Of a DNA stretch of 64,000 nucleotides, positions 35,797 to 44,030 are shown one piece after another. The stretch lies in contig NZ_JAGGPW010000014.1 of assembly GCF_018613655.1 (NCBI RefSeq), positions 1-64,000 on the forward strand, given 5' to 3'. Position numbers and translations under genes: made by a program. A model generated the notes under the pieces. That model did no database searches. It saw only the letters and a list, made by a program, of their open reading frames with translations, and had not been told where the DNA came from. The DNA is from Planococcus sp. ISL-109 (GTDB taxonomy: Bacteria > Bacillota > Bacilli > Bacillales_A > Planococcaceae). Position 1 is the first letter of the stretch. Every line of letters starts with the position of its first letter.

Positions 35797-36190
35797 TCAT
35801 TAAGTATATTTAGAAGATTTTTTCTTATCCCTAATCGATTGTATGCTTTGGAATATCGGTTTCGATTTATTAAGGGTAAATCGAAAGACGTAAGGAGAAG
35901 AGCTGAAGAAATGCTGATTAGACTTCATGAATTGATGACGCAAAACATCATTCCGTAGATTTGAATTCGGAAATCGTTTATTACAATTGCTGTTTCTTGA
36001 AAATTGTACAAATTTTGATCAATTAAGAGTGCCAGCAATTAGATATAAGGAAATCAAAAGAGGCAAATGTACAAAAAGTCGATTCACCGGATTATAGTCT
36101 CTGGTAAACAGTTTTCATTCTTTCTAAGGATCACTTCGTTAATTATGATGTTTAGTAAAACGATTAAAAGGAAATAATATTATCAACAAC
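35797..36190. other. Intergenic, no intact gene
   Basis: A short plus-strand frame ends AEEMLIRLHELMTQNIIP at about 35958 and looks like the tail of a lost gene. Nothing else is recognisable. Confidence 0.35.
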
Positions 36191-36215
36191 AAAAAAATAC
36201 AAAGGAGGTTACTTT

Positions 36216-36557
36216 ATGAGCACCCAACACCATGTACATGAGCATCATGCCCACCAGCATAATCTGTCATGTGGTCACACCAAAATAAAACATGAGGATC
36301 ATATTGATTATGTGCATAATGGCCATCTTCATCATGAACACGAAGGCCACTGGGATGAATGCAAAATCTCTGTTTCCGATACGAACCCGGATGTTTGTGC
36401 ACCCATGACTTGCGGATGCAAGCACGATAGCGACTGTGGCCATGAATTGGTTCCACATGGGGATCACGTGGATTACCTGGTGAATGGCCGTCTGCACCAT
36501 GTTCATGACGGGCACTGTGACGACCATGGCCCTGTTGAATTAGTTACCGTAAAGTAG
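36216..36557 (+). CDS. His/Cys-rich metal-binding protein with two internal repeats
   Basis: The 113-residue protein has 25 His and 7 Cys by my count. After a His-rich head (HHVHEHHAHQH) come two similar units. Residues 19-45 contain CGH....HEDHIDYVHNGHLHH, and 74-100 contain CGHELVPHGDHVDYLVNGRL and HHVHDGH. A Cys-rich linker (CAPMTCGC) joins them. No signal peptide or membrane segment is visible, so it is probably a cytosolic zinc (or nickel) buffer. AGGAGG precedes ATG 36216. It lies between the zinc-uptake operons. A 5'-truncated second copy is at 47391-47657. Confidence 0.82.
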   Translation: MSTQHHVHEHHAHQHNLSCGHTKIKHEDHIDYVHNGHLHHEHEGHWDECKISVSDTNPDVCAPMTCGCKHDSDCGHELVPHGDHVDYLVNGRLHHVHDGHCDDHGPVELVTVK

Positions 36558-36826
36558 CGTTTTGGTAAACTAATGACATGTGTTTTTACTTATCTCGGTC
36601 ATTAAAGCGATAAGAAACTTGTTCATACTGCCATTGTTCTATTAATCATCGAACACTAGCAGCTTTTTAGAACTCAGAATATAAACCGCTTTCCTACTAG
36701 CTACAAATAAAAAGATTCTGAAACCAAGAGCTTTTTCTCAACCGAAATGTGTCCTGTTTATTTCGCCTGACCTCGGACTAACAAAATCAACTCCTTCTAT
36801 TCATATGGTTGTTTCCATTAAAAATT
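36558..36826. other. Intergenic, part of the duplicated flank
   Basis: There is no gene. The sequence stays recognisably similar to 47658-47880 (shared CCATTGTTCTAT-like and AGAATA-AACCG-CTTCC blocks). It marks the extent of the duplication that includes the His-rich gene. Confidence 0.5.
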
Positions 36827-36960
36827 GTTCTAAAAAGTACAACTTCATAAAATAAAGAGGAGGGACAGAAGCTGATATATGTGCTTTTGTCCCTCCTCTT
36901 TATTTTTCAATTTATCCATGGCCAGTGAACTACTTCTGATAAACCAATGATATGTAAACT
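36827..36960 (-). repeat. Terminator-like repeat element, copy E (with insertion)
   Basis: GTTCTAAAAAGTACAACTTC, then an AAAGAGGAGGGACA/TGTCCCTCCTCTTT hairpin at 36853-36902. It ends TTCTGATAAACCAATGATAT and GTAAACT after about 45 extra bases. Confidence 0.65.
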
Positions 36961-37021
36961 GCATGTCCTTTGAATCTTCTTATTGGAATACTCTCTTCTT
37001 AACTTAAATCTCCTACATTTT

Positions 37022-37461
37022 TTAATTACTCTTAGACTTTTTTCGGTAAAAGTATGGCCCCCAGTCTTTTTCATGAGGAATCACATATGTCCAATTAAAG
37101 CCTTTATCCACCACATAGACATCGCAGTATTCGCCTGTTACATTCGACAGATCTTTCGCACTCATGGAAGAAGCGTATTCCACCTGTAAAAAATCTTCTG
37201 ACTCCTGAAAGAATATATAACAATATTGCTTATTTATACTTTGTCAAAGAATAGAGCTGCTTCTTTCTTCATCAAGCAATCTATTTTTTCAGAAGAAAAC
37301 AGCTACCATAAAAATTCATTTAAACTTTGATGTTGCTCGAGTTGAGAATCAGAAAAAGCATTAATCCATTTCTCTCTATACCCTCTGCCAATATTTTCAA
37401 ATTCATTGACGACTATCCCTTTTTTACGAAGAACATTAACTAATTCGACGATAATCACCAT
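37022..37461 (-). pseudogene. DUF4275-family pseudogene
   Basis: On the minus strand the translation runs VELVNVLRKKGIVV, GYREKWINAFSD, an in-frame TAG after LNEFLW, then a frameshift near 37245. It resumes with FFQESEDFLQVEYASS, YVVDKGFNWTYVIPHEKDWG and PYFYRKK. The second half carries the family's YVVD..F.WTYV..HE.D.GPYF pattern. About 146 codons are left, near the normal length, so inactivation is by point change and not by large deletion. Confidence 0.65.
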
Positions 37462-37564
37462 CTTTTCTGTCCTTTTTTAAATCAGATAATTTTCTATCAT
37501 TAGCTTATTAGGTCACAAAAATAGTCTACGAAATCTGACCCTGAATATACAATTAATTTACAGC

Positions 37565-37650
37565 GTTCACGAAAGTTAACTTTGCCGGACAAAAAAGAAG
37601 AAGCTCAACCCTAAGCTTCTTCGCTTCCGATAAGGGGTCGTATGTTAACT
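37565..37650 (-). repeat. Terminator-like repeat element, copy F
   Basis: GTTCACGAAAGTTAACTTTG, CCGGACAAAAAAG, an AAGAAGCT/AGCTTCTT hairpin, then TTCCGATAAGGGGTCGTATG and TTAACT. Confidence 0.75.
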
Positions 37651-37837
37651 GTTAATGCTGTTTCATAATGTCCAAAAGTTGACGGTATTGTTTGTCCAGG
37701 AATTGACGGATATAATGTCCTTAATAACTCCGGAGAAAGGAAAAGACGCCTCCCTTTGTGTCAGCTATTACCAGTAGCTCGACGGGAGACGTCCTTCAAA
37801 ATCATATGATAATCGTCTCTCATTATACCATAGAAGA

Positions 37838-37862
37838 ATGCGCCTCGAAAGGCGTTTTTTGT
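37838..37862 (+). terminator. Short hairpin terminator of a lost gene
   Basis: GCGCCT-CGAA-AGGCGT followed by TTTTT. No intact plus-strand gene precedes it. Confidence 0.5.
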
Positions 37863-38007
37863 TCGGTGCGCAGAAGCAGAAAAGGTCTCGAGTCCCTGTT
37901 GCGGTCAAATGGAATACAACAGCGTGTTGAATAAGTTGATGACCTTCAATTAGTTATAAGAATGGACACTTTCACCTCATCAAAAAATATGTGAGCTGTT
38001 CCAGTGT

Positions 38008-38103
38008 TTGGAGAAGCGTCCGCTCGACTCCTGTGGACCAGCGAGACGGCCGAGACCCCGCAGACTGAGGAGGCTTGGACGAGAGCCCACGGAAAGCGAG
38101 CGG
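38008..38103. repeat. Bacillales-type intergenic repeat
   Basis: GC-rich sequence with GGAGAAGCGTCCGCTCGACT, GAGACCCCGCAGACTGAGGA and ACGGAAAGCGAGCGG. It resembles a repeat often seen in Bacillus-related genomes (GACCCCGCAG...GAGGAGGCT...GGAAAGCGA pattern). Its base composition differs sharply from the AT-rich surroundings. It is not coding. Confidence 0.5.
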
Positions 38104-38145
38104 TAAGCTTCGGAAAACACGGTTTTCTGGAGTTTCTCGACAGCC

Positions 38146-38267
38146 TGGAATACAAGGTCATCGGTTCCCGAGAACGAAAGTTGCGAGATGAGTGTGGCGA
38201 GTCCCCACGATTCATCATTCGAAGATTGCAATGTAAGCATTGCGAGAAGATCCATCACGAGAGATAA
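38146..38267 (+). pseudogene. Fragment of a DUF6431-type, insertion-sequence-associated protein
   Basis: The frame reads LEYKVIGSRERKLRDECGE, then SPRFIIRRLQCKHCEKIHHE and stop. The ..IIRRL.C..C..IHHE.. zinc-knuckle-like block is that of small proteins found beside transposases in Bacillales. Both ends are missing. It is joined to an ABC ATPase fragment on the other strand. Confidence 0.55.
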
Positions 38268-38600
38268 GCAAATACGAAAGTTCAAGTTGCTCACGCAAAC
38301 CATTCAGCAATTTCGAAACGGCAGCTTGAGTCAAAATATCAAGATTTGAAGTCGGTTTATCCTAAACGATCAAAGCAGGTTTTACACTGATTGCTCGCGC
38401 AATGGATATCCGCTGTTTTTGTCCCCCGCTCAGTTCATAAGGATAATGGTCTATCAGTTTTCAGCGATGTTCTACAGCTCCCACCAACTGCTCGGCGAAT
38501 TTCTTTCCGTCAGTATAGAGAAAATGGTTTAGAATATCCTCTTTGCCGAATTGCTGAAAAGCCTCTCTTCTGATATTTCAATTTGTTGCTGCAAGAGGCA
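38258..38600 (-). pseudogene. Degraded peptide/nickel ABC transporter ATPase
   Basis: The minus strand reads [27 protein letters not shown], stop, DKPTSNLDILTQAAVSKLL and LELSYLLIS. The LSGGQ signature and Walker B region are clear, but the Walker B cysteine codon is TAG (38362-38364). A further stop lies at HR*KLIDHYP. The Walker A part is lost. It lies just downstream of the intact cntD/F-type ATPases and is probably an older relative. Confidence 0.7.
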
Positions 38601-38701
38601 CCCGTCTATTCACATTCATTAGGAATTTTTAACTGCAAAAATACTCGTTTAGAGTCATAAAGTAAAATATTAACTGAGTACAATTCAAAAGCCTTATATT
38701 C

Positions 38702-39475
38702 TTAATTCTCTAACGCCGCATCAACAAGCAATTTTGTATAGCAATGACGTGTTTCTGAAAACAAATCATCTGATAAAAATGAATCAACCAGTACGCCTTC
38801 TTTTAAAACAGCTATCCGTTCACACATATATCGGACAGTCGCCATGTCATGGGAAATATACAAGTAAGACATACCGAATTCCCTTTTTAAATCCCCTAAC
38901 AGATTTAATATTTGTGCTTGAATAGAAACGTCTAGACTTGAGGTTGGTTCATCACATACTAATAATTTTGGCTGAAGACTAATACCCCTTGCAATGGCGA
39001 CTCTCTGTAATTGGCCGCCACTAAGCTGATGTGGGTACCTATCTAGTAAACTTATGGGTAAACCTACTTTTTCAAGAAGAATACCTGCCATCTTTTTTCC
39101 ATCATTTCTTACGTCCTTTAAAAACACAGGAACCACTTCTGGATAATTTTCAAGAGGCTCCACTATGGACTTCCATATCCTTAACTTAGGATTTAATGAT
39201 GCCATGGGATCTTGAAATACAATCTGAACATGGCGTCTTGCCTTTCGAAGCTTCGACCCTTTTAGACTTTGAAAGTCGATACCATTAAGAATAATTTGAC
39301 CTTCATCAAGCTGCTCAAGACCTACAATCAATTTAGCAACTGTACTTTTCCCACTTCCGCTTTCCCCAATCAACCCTAGACTTTCCCCTTGCTTCATTTG
39401 AAAAGAGACATCAGTCAAAACTGAGTTTGACTGATAGGATTTAGAAACCTGTTTAACTTGAAGCAATTTTTTCAT
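38702..39475 (-). CDS. cntF: Metallophore ABC importer ATPase (CntF/OppF type)
   Basis: The 257-residue ATPase has Walker A GESGSGKST (about 38-46), Q-loop VFQDPMASLNPKL, signature YPHQLSGGQLQR, Walker B LLVCDEPTSSLD and the H-loop YISHDM. It is the last gene of the import operon and overlaps cntD. It would energise uptake of the metal-metallophore complex together with the CntD-like ATPase. The upstream GAGGGGG sits very close to ATG 39475, so the TTG four codons in is a possible true start. Specific function comes from the locus, since the sequence alone fits any Opp/Nik-type ATPase. Confidence 0.85.
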   Translation of the reverse strand: MKKLLQVKQVSKSYQSNSVLTDVSFQMKQGESLGLIGESGSGKSTVAKLIVGLEQLDEGQIILNGIDFQSLKGSKLRKARRHVQIVFQDPMASLNPKLRIWKSIVEPLENYPEVVPVFLKDVRNDGKKMAGILLEKVGLPISLLDRYPHQLSGGQLQRVAIARGISLQPKLLVCDEPTSSLDVSIQAQILNLLGDLKREFGMSYLYISHDMATVRYMCERIAVLKEGVLVDSFLSDDLFSETRHCYTKLLVDAALEN

Positions 39476-40505
39476 CCCCCTCTATATCGACAGCATGACA
39501 AGCTGTCCCATGGGAATTCCCTTGGCACCTCATTTCGGGCACTGTTCCGCACTTTTCAAATGCTTTTGGACACCTTAATGCAAATGCACATCCCTGTTTA
39601 GCGACAAGTCCTGGTTCCCCCGGTATTACAGCTAATTTCCTTGGCTTTTCCAGACTCAACACAGGTCTTGCCTGCAGCAGGAATTTTGTATATGGATGAG
39701 TCGGATTTGTCTGCAGGTTTTTTGTAGGGCCTTTTTCAACAATCTGGCCACCATACATCACGGCCATCGAATCTGTTCTCTTCAATACATGTTTTAAATC
39801 ATGAGAAATTAGGAGAACTGCACAATTTAGCTCTTTTTGAAGTTCTACCAGAAGATCTAATATCTTTTCACCAGTCAGCACATCAAGAGCTGTTGTCGGT
39901 TCATCTGCAATAATCAGCGAAGGTTTGAACATGAGAGCTAAGGCTAGAGATGCCCGTTGCAGCTGACCTCCGCTAAGCTCGTGAGGATAGCTGTTGAAAA
40001 TCCTCTCAGCTGGCAAGCGTACCCGTTCCAGCCACATCAGAGATTTTTTTTTAGCATCTTTTCTGGTGATTTTACCATGACTGCGAAGTGACTCAATAAA
40101 CTGTTTTCCAATTTTTATAAATGGTGTAAAGCTTCCCTGATAGTTTTGAAAAATGTAAGCGATCTCTTTTCCACGTAAAGTTCTCATTTCCTTTTTAGAA
40201 ACACTCATGAGATCTCTATCATTAAACATTATTTGACCTTCTAACACGCCCATCGACTCATGAAGCAACCCTAATACGGCAGTAGCAGTAAGGCTTTTTC
40301 CACTTCCACTTTCTCCAACCAGACCTAGCATTTCACCTGGTTTTATTGCTATATTCAATGCATTAACTAGTTTATCCCTTTGTAGCCCTTTAGATCCATT
40401 TAATGAAATTGAAAGATTTTTTATTTCCAGCAAAGGCAACGGAAGGGGGATGGATATTTCCTCATTGCTAGATCTTTGTTCTGCATGATCGACTGCTATC
40501 GACAT
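39453..40505 (-). CDS. cntD: Metallophore ABC importer ATPase (CntD/OppD type)
   Basis: This 350-residue ATPase has Walker A GESGSGKSL, Q-loop IFQNYQGSFTPF, signature HELSGGQLQR, Walker B LIIADEPTTALD and H-loop ISHDL. The oligopeptide/nickel C-terminal extension carries CAFALRCPKAFEKC...C...C, the Cys motif seen in OppD/F proteins. It overlaps cntF by 23 bases at its 3' end and follows the two permease genes, so the order is A-B-C-D-F as in Staphylococcus cnt. GGGTGG lies upstream of ATG 40505. Confidence 0.87.
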   Translation of the reverse strand: MSIAVDHAEQRSSNEEISIPLPLPLLEIKNLSISLNGSKGLQRDKLVNALNIAIKPGEMLGLVGESGSGKSLTATAVLGLLHESMGVLEGQIMFNDRDLMSVSKKEMRTLRGKEIAYIFQNYQGSFTPFIKIGKQFIESLRSHGKITRKDAKKKSLMWLERVRLPAERIFNSYPHELSGGQLQRASLALALMFKPSLIIADEPTTALDVLTGEKILDLLVELQKELNCAVLLISHDLKHVLKRTDSMAVMYGGQIVEKGPTKNLQTNPTHPYTKFLLQARPVLSLEKPRKLAVIPGEPGLVAKQGCAFALRCPKAFEKCGTVPEMRCQGNSHGTACHAVDIEGDEKIASS

Positions 40506-40525
40506 ACTGCACCACCCTTTGTTTA

Positions 40526-41386
40526 TTAAATGCTTTTCACATCAAGTTTATCTCTTAAACCCTCTCCAATTAAATTACACGATAAGACCACAAGGAAAAT
40601 GGCCATTCCCGGGTAAATCATTAACTCGGGGATCGTCTGGAAATAGGGTCTGCCATCGTTTAGCATTGCCCCCCATTCCGGAGCAGGAGGTTGAGCGCCA
40701 AGGCCGAGATAAGACAGCGATGATATGATTAAAATTACTTTACCGATATCCAGCGTTGCAAGGACAAGAACAGGCGAAATGACTTGAGGAAGTAAATGCT
40801 TCGTTATGATTCTCCATGTTGAACTTCCTCCGACTCTTGCCGCTAAAATATATTCTTTTTCACGCTCTGATAATACAATGCTTCTGACAACTCTCGTATA
40901 GCTGATCCACTTGACCAAAACTACAGCTATCATTAAATTAAATAAACTTGGACCTAAGAATCCGGCTATTGCAATAGCTAATATAAATTCTGGCAGAGCA
41001 ATAAAGCCATCAGCCATTCGCATCATAAATGAATCAAAGCGTCCTCCAATATATCCTGACAATAATCCAAGCGGAATACCAATCAAAATAACGGTTGCAA
41101 CCACTATCGCTGTAATTCCAAGTGTTGTTTGAGAACCAATAACCAGCCTCGAAAAAATGCATCTTCCCATATGGTCTGTTCCTAAAGGATAAGATAGACT
41201 AGGTGCAGCCAGCCGTTCTGCCATATTTGCCGTAAAAGGATCATTCGGTACAATAAATGGGCCGATTATTGTAAGCAGAACAATGACCGCCAGACCAATG
41301 AAACCTATCAAGGCCAGAGGTTTGTACCTTTTCACTTTAAATCGAGAAAAGGAGGATCTCATCAGCAAAGCATAAGCTGTTTTCAA
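40526..41386 (-). CDS. cntC: Metallophore ABC importer permease (CntC/OppC type)
   Basis: This 286-residue inner-membrane permease has an N-terminal helix (ALIGFIGLAVIVLLTIIGPFI), the OppC-type outer block YPLGTDHMGRCIFSRLV and five further helices. The ATPase-coupling EAA loop is EYILAARVGGSSTWRIITKH. It begins at a TTG overlapping the cntB stop (TTGA), with AGGAGGG six bases upstream, so translation is coupled. With CntB it forms the channel for the loaded metallophore. Confidence 0.87.
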   Translation of the reverse strand: MKTAYALLMRSSFSRFKVKRYKPLALIGFIGLAVIVLLTIIGPFIVPNDPFTANMAERLAAPSLSYPLGTDHMGRCIFSRLVIGSQTTLGITAIVVATVILIGIPLGLLSGYIGGRFDSFMMRMADGFIALPEFILAIAIAGFLGPSLFNLMIAVVLVKWISYTRVVRSIVLSEREKEYILAARVGGSSTWRIITKHLLPQVISPVLVLATLDIGKVILIISSLSYLGLGAQPPAPEWGAMLNDGRPYFQTIPELMIYPGMAIFLVVLSCNLIGEGLRDKLDVKSI

Positions 41387-42327
41387 GTAGTTCCCTCCTC
41401 TTTTTGCTTAATGCGCGGGTCAATCCAATAGTACGAAAGGTCAACAAGTAAATTCACAACTACCACTAAAACGCCAGTCAATAGGACATACCCTTGAATG
41501 ACAGGGTAATCACGGCTGAATATGGCATCAATCACCATGCTTCCAAGTCCGGGCCATGAGAATAGGATTTCAATTACCACAGCTCCACCAAGCATGCTTC
41601 CTATGCTTAATCCAAAAACCGTGATTACCGGCAGCAAGGCCGCTCGAAAAGCATGAAACCAAAGAATTCGCCCTTCTTTCACTCCTCTTGCTCGGGCTGC
41701 TTGAATATAATCTTCTGATAAGCTTTCAAGGAGTCCCGCTCTGAGAAGCCTTGCATAAACAGCCGATAATGAAAAACCTAAAGAAAATGATGGTAAAATC
41801 ATGTGAGAAAAAGACCCAATACCTGTCGTTGGCAGGAGTTGCAATTTAAAGGCAAAAAAGTAAATTAGCATCAATCCAAGCCAAAAGCTTGGAATTGATG
41901 CTCCTATAAGCGCAAGGATTCTGCTAATTTGATCCGGCCACTTTCCAGGATACCGAGCAGAAATGATACCCAGAGGAACGGATATGCTCACCATCACTAA
42001 AAGTGCACCTGCTGTAAGCTGAGCTGTAATCGGCATTCGTTCTGCCATCTCATTAATTACAGGTTTACCGGTCACATAAGATTTACCTAAATCCAACTGA
42101 ACCACTCCGAGAACCCATTGACCGTACTGAACATAAATAGGTTGATCAAAACCAAGCTCACTGCGGAGCTTGGTTTGATCAGCCTCTGTTACCATCATTT
42201 CATCAGCATTCAAAATTGTCATAACTGGGTCACCGGGAGCAAGTTTCATCAAGCCAAATGTAAATAAAGATAAAACAAAGACGACAAATACTAATTGCAA
42301 GAGCCGCCTTTTAATAATCGAAAACAA
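41383..42327 (-). CDS. cntB: Metallophore ABC importer permease (CntB/OppB type)
   Basis: This 314-residue permease starts with the helix RLLQLVFVVFVLSLFTFGLM and the OppB-family KLAPGDPV motif. It continues with YVQYGQWVLGVVQLDLGKSY and the EAA loop DYIQAARARGVKEGRILWFH. The end is YYWIDPRIK, typical of DppB/NikB proteins. The first codon is TTG directly after the cntA stop (TAATTG), with only a weak upstream site, so it is probably coupled to cntA. Confidence 0.87.
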   Translation of the reverse strand: MFSIIKRRLLQLVFVVFVLSLFTFGLMKLAPGDPVMTILNADEMMVTEADQTKLRSELGFDQPIYVQYGQWVLGVVQLDLGKSYVTGKPVINEMAERMPITAQLTAGALLVMVSISVPLGIISARYPGKWPDQISRILALIGASIPSFWLGLMLIYFFAFKLQLLPTTGIGSFSHMILPSFSLGFSLSAVYARLLRAGLLESLSEDYIQAARARGVKEGRILWFHAFRAALLPVITVFGLSIGSMLGGAVVIEILFSWPGLGSMVIDAIFSRDYPVIQGYVLLTGVLVVVVNLLVDLSYYWIDPRIKQKEEGTT

Positions 42328-43899
42328 TTATTTCACATCCATTTTATGCGTTAAAATATAGTACTCCTCAGCCGTAGGTGTCCAATCAATAATTCGATCA
42401 TTCATGCCGACAATACTATTCGGATAAACGGCATAGCTATGAGTTACTTCTTTATTGATAATTGCTGCCGCATCTTTCGTTAATTGAGTTCTTTTTTCAG
42501 GCTCAGTTGTGGCATTCAATTCTTTAATCACTTCATTTAATTCCGGGCTATTGATGTTCCCAACATTCAACGCACCCGTTTCAGTAAACGCCGTATTCAA
42601 AAAGTAACTTCCATCTCCACGCGGTGAAGTATTATTACTATATGTGGCCATGTCCCAATCTGTATTTTCCACTAGATGTGTATCGGCATTTTCAACATTT
42701 TTGATTACTATTTCAACGCCTGCTTTTGCTGCATCTGATTGAAACAATTGAGCAATTAATGGAAGTTCTGGACGTGCTTGATATGTGATAATTTCCAGTT
42801 TAAGTGGTTTTCCCTCTTTCTCCATGATTCCTTCAGCATTTTCTTCATAGCCTGCCTCGCCAAGCAGTTCTTTCGCTTGTTCAACATCTAAATCTTTCAC
42901 TTCGTCATTTATTCCAAACGGGAGATTACTGTTAAATGGCCCATTTGCCGGAATCGCATGGCCTAGCAAGATATCGTTGGCAATACTCTTTCGATCGAGC
43001 AACACATTTAAGGCCTCTCTCACTTTCACATCTGAAACATTAGGACTTTGTTGATTGAATAATACAAAGTGTGAGCGAAGACCTGGTACTGATTCAACAT
43101 TAAGTTCTTGATCTTTCTCAATTGGTTCTATGCCTTCTGCCGGAATGTTGTACACAATATCTGCTTCTTTAGACTGCAAAGCAAGAGCTCGGACATTTGC
43201 ATCTTCATTAAACTTAATGGTTGCCTCATTGATATTAGCTTCTCCGTCCCAATAGTCATCACTCTTCACTACTTGAACTTCCTGATTGGAAGTAAATTTC
43301 TTCACCTTAAAAGGTCCTGTTCCAACGGGTGCATCACGAAAAGCCTCTTCACCCATTTCTTTTTCAGCAGCAGTATTAACAATAGAAGTGTATGGGTTAA
43401 CTAATTCTGACGGTAGTGCAGGATACGGCTCTGTAGTTATAATGGTAAGGTTTTGCCCGTCTGCCTCCATTGATTGGATGTTCAATGATCCTTCAAGAGA
43501 CGGGTTGACAGCAATACTTCTTTCAAGCGACGCCTTAACTCCAGCCGCATCAAGCTCCGTTCCACCCTGGAATGTCACGCCATCGCGGATTTTGAACTCC
43601 CATGTCACGTTGTCAGCCGTTTCCCACTCTTCTGCAAGCCAGCCGTTTATATTCGAATCTTCATCTAACTTCAATAAGGTTTCTGTTATACCTGCACGTA
43701 TAGGAGTGAATCCCGTATGCGGATCTAAGTCTGCAGCCTTAAAACTGAAAATCATAGTTACCTTTTTATCTTCTTTTCCTGCATTTTCTTGTTCTGTATC
43801 CGAGTTGCTTGTTTCATCTGAGCAACCAGCTGCCACTAAAATAAATAAGCCAATACATATTGCAAGTAGACTTTTCAAACTGAATTTATTCTTTTTCAT
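42328..43899 (-). CDS. cntA: Metallophore-metal substrate-binding lipoprotein (CntA type)
   Basis: This 523-residue cluster C solute-binding protein has the lipoprotein signal FILVAAGCSDETS (lipobox AAGC), a spacer rich in E/N, and then the SBP_bac_5 fold: FSFKAADLDPHTGF, the signature block AWETADNVTWEFKIRDGVTF-like WETADNVTWEFKIRDGVTF, and FNEDANVRALALQSKEADI. It is the first gene of the import operon and has its own promoter and Zur-type box. It is a CntA candidate for capture of the metal-opine complex. Nickel/peptide binding proteins have the same fold, so the role rests on linkage to cntL/cntM. Confidence 0.85.
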   Translation of the reverse strand: MKKNKFSLKSLLAICIGLFILVAAGCSDETSNSDTEQENAGKEDKKVTMIFSFKAADLDPHTGFTPIRAGITETLLKLDEDSNINGWLAEEWETADNVTWEFKIRDGVTFQGGTELDAAGVKASLERSIAVNPSLEGSLNIQSMEADGQNLTIITTEPYPALPSELVNPYTSIVNTAAEKEMGEEAFRDAPVGTGPFKVKKFTSNQEVQVVKSDDYWDGEANINEATIKFNEDANVRALALQSKEADIVYNIPAEGIEPIEKDQELNVESVPGLRSHFVLFNQQSPNVSDVKVREALNVLLDRKSIANDILLGHAIPANGPFNSNLPFGINDEVKDLDVEQAKELLGEAGYEENAEGIMEKEGKPLKLEIITYQARPELPLIAQLFQSDAAKAGVEIVIKNVENADTHLVENTDWDMATYSNNTSPRGDGSYFLNTAFTETGALNVGNINSPELNEVIKELNATTEPEKRTQLTKDAAAIINKEVTHSYAVYPNSIVGMNDRIIDWTPTAEEYYILTHKMDVK

Positions 43900-43927
43900 T
43901 TTAATTACCCATCCTTTAATAAGTTTT

Positions 43928-43988
43928 TTAAATCGTAATTATTACTATTTGAAAGATAAATCGTAACCTTCTGCAGTATATTAGTCAA
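43928..43988 (-). promoter_or_regulatory. Promoter and Zur-type box of the cntABCDF operon
   Basis: Minus-strand -35 TTGACT at 43983-43988, a 17-bp spacer and -10 TACGAT at 43960-43965 are followed by the box AATAGTAATAATTACGATTT at about 43930-43949. A second half site (AAATCGTAA, 43958-43966) overlaps the -10. Confidence 0.75.
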
Positions 43989-44030
43989 TATATATAAATA
44001 TTTTCCGCCTGATTCACCTATTGCACTGAC

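Noticed and set aside
36100-36200. A Zur box directly upstream of the intact His-rich gene
   Set aside because: Only degenerate matches are seen there. The better match is before the truncated second copy, so I do not claim one for the intact gene.
38702-43899. Reading the importer simply as an oligopeptide (Opp) or nickel (Nik) system
   Set aside because: Sequence alone would allow it, but the Zur-type box and the adjoining cntL/cntM/exporter operon make a metallophore importer the better explanation.
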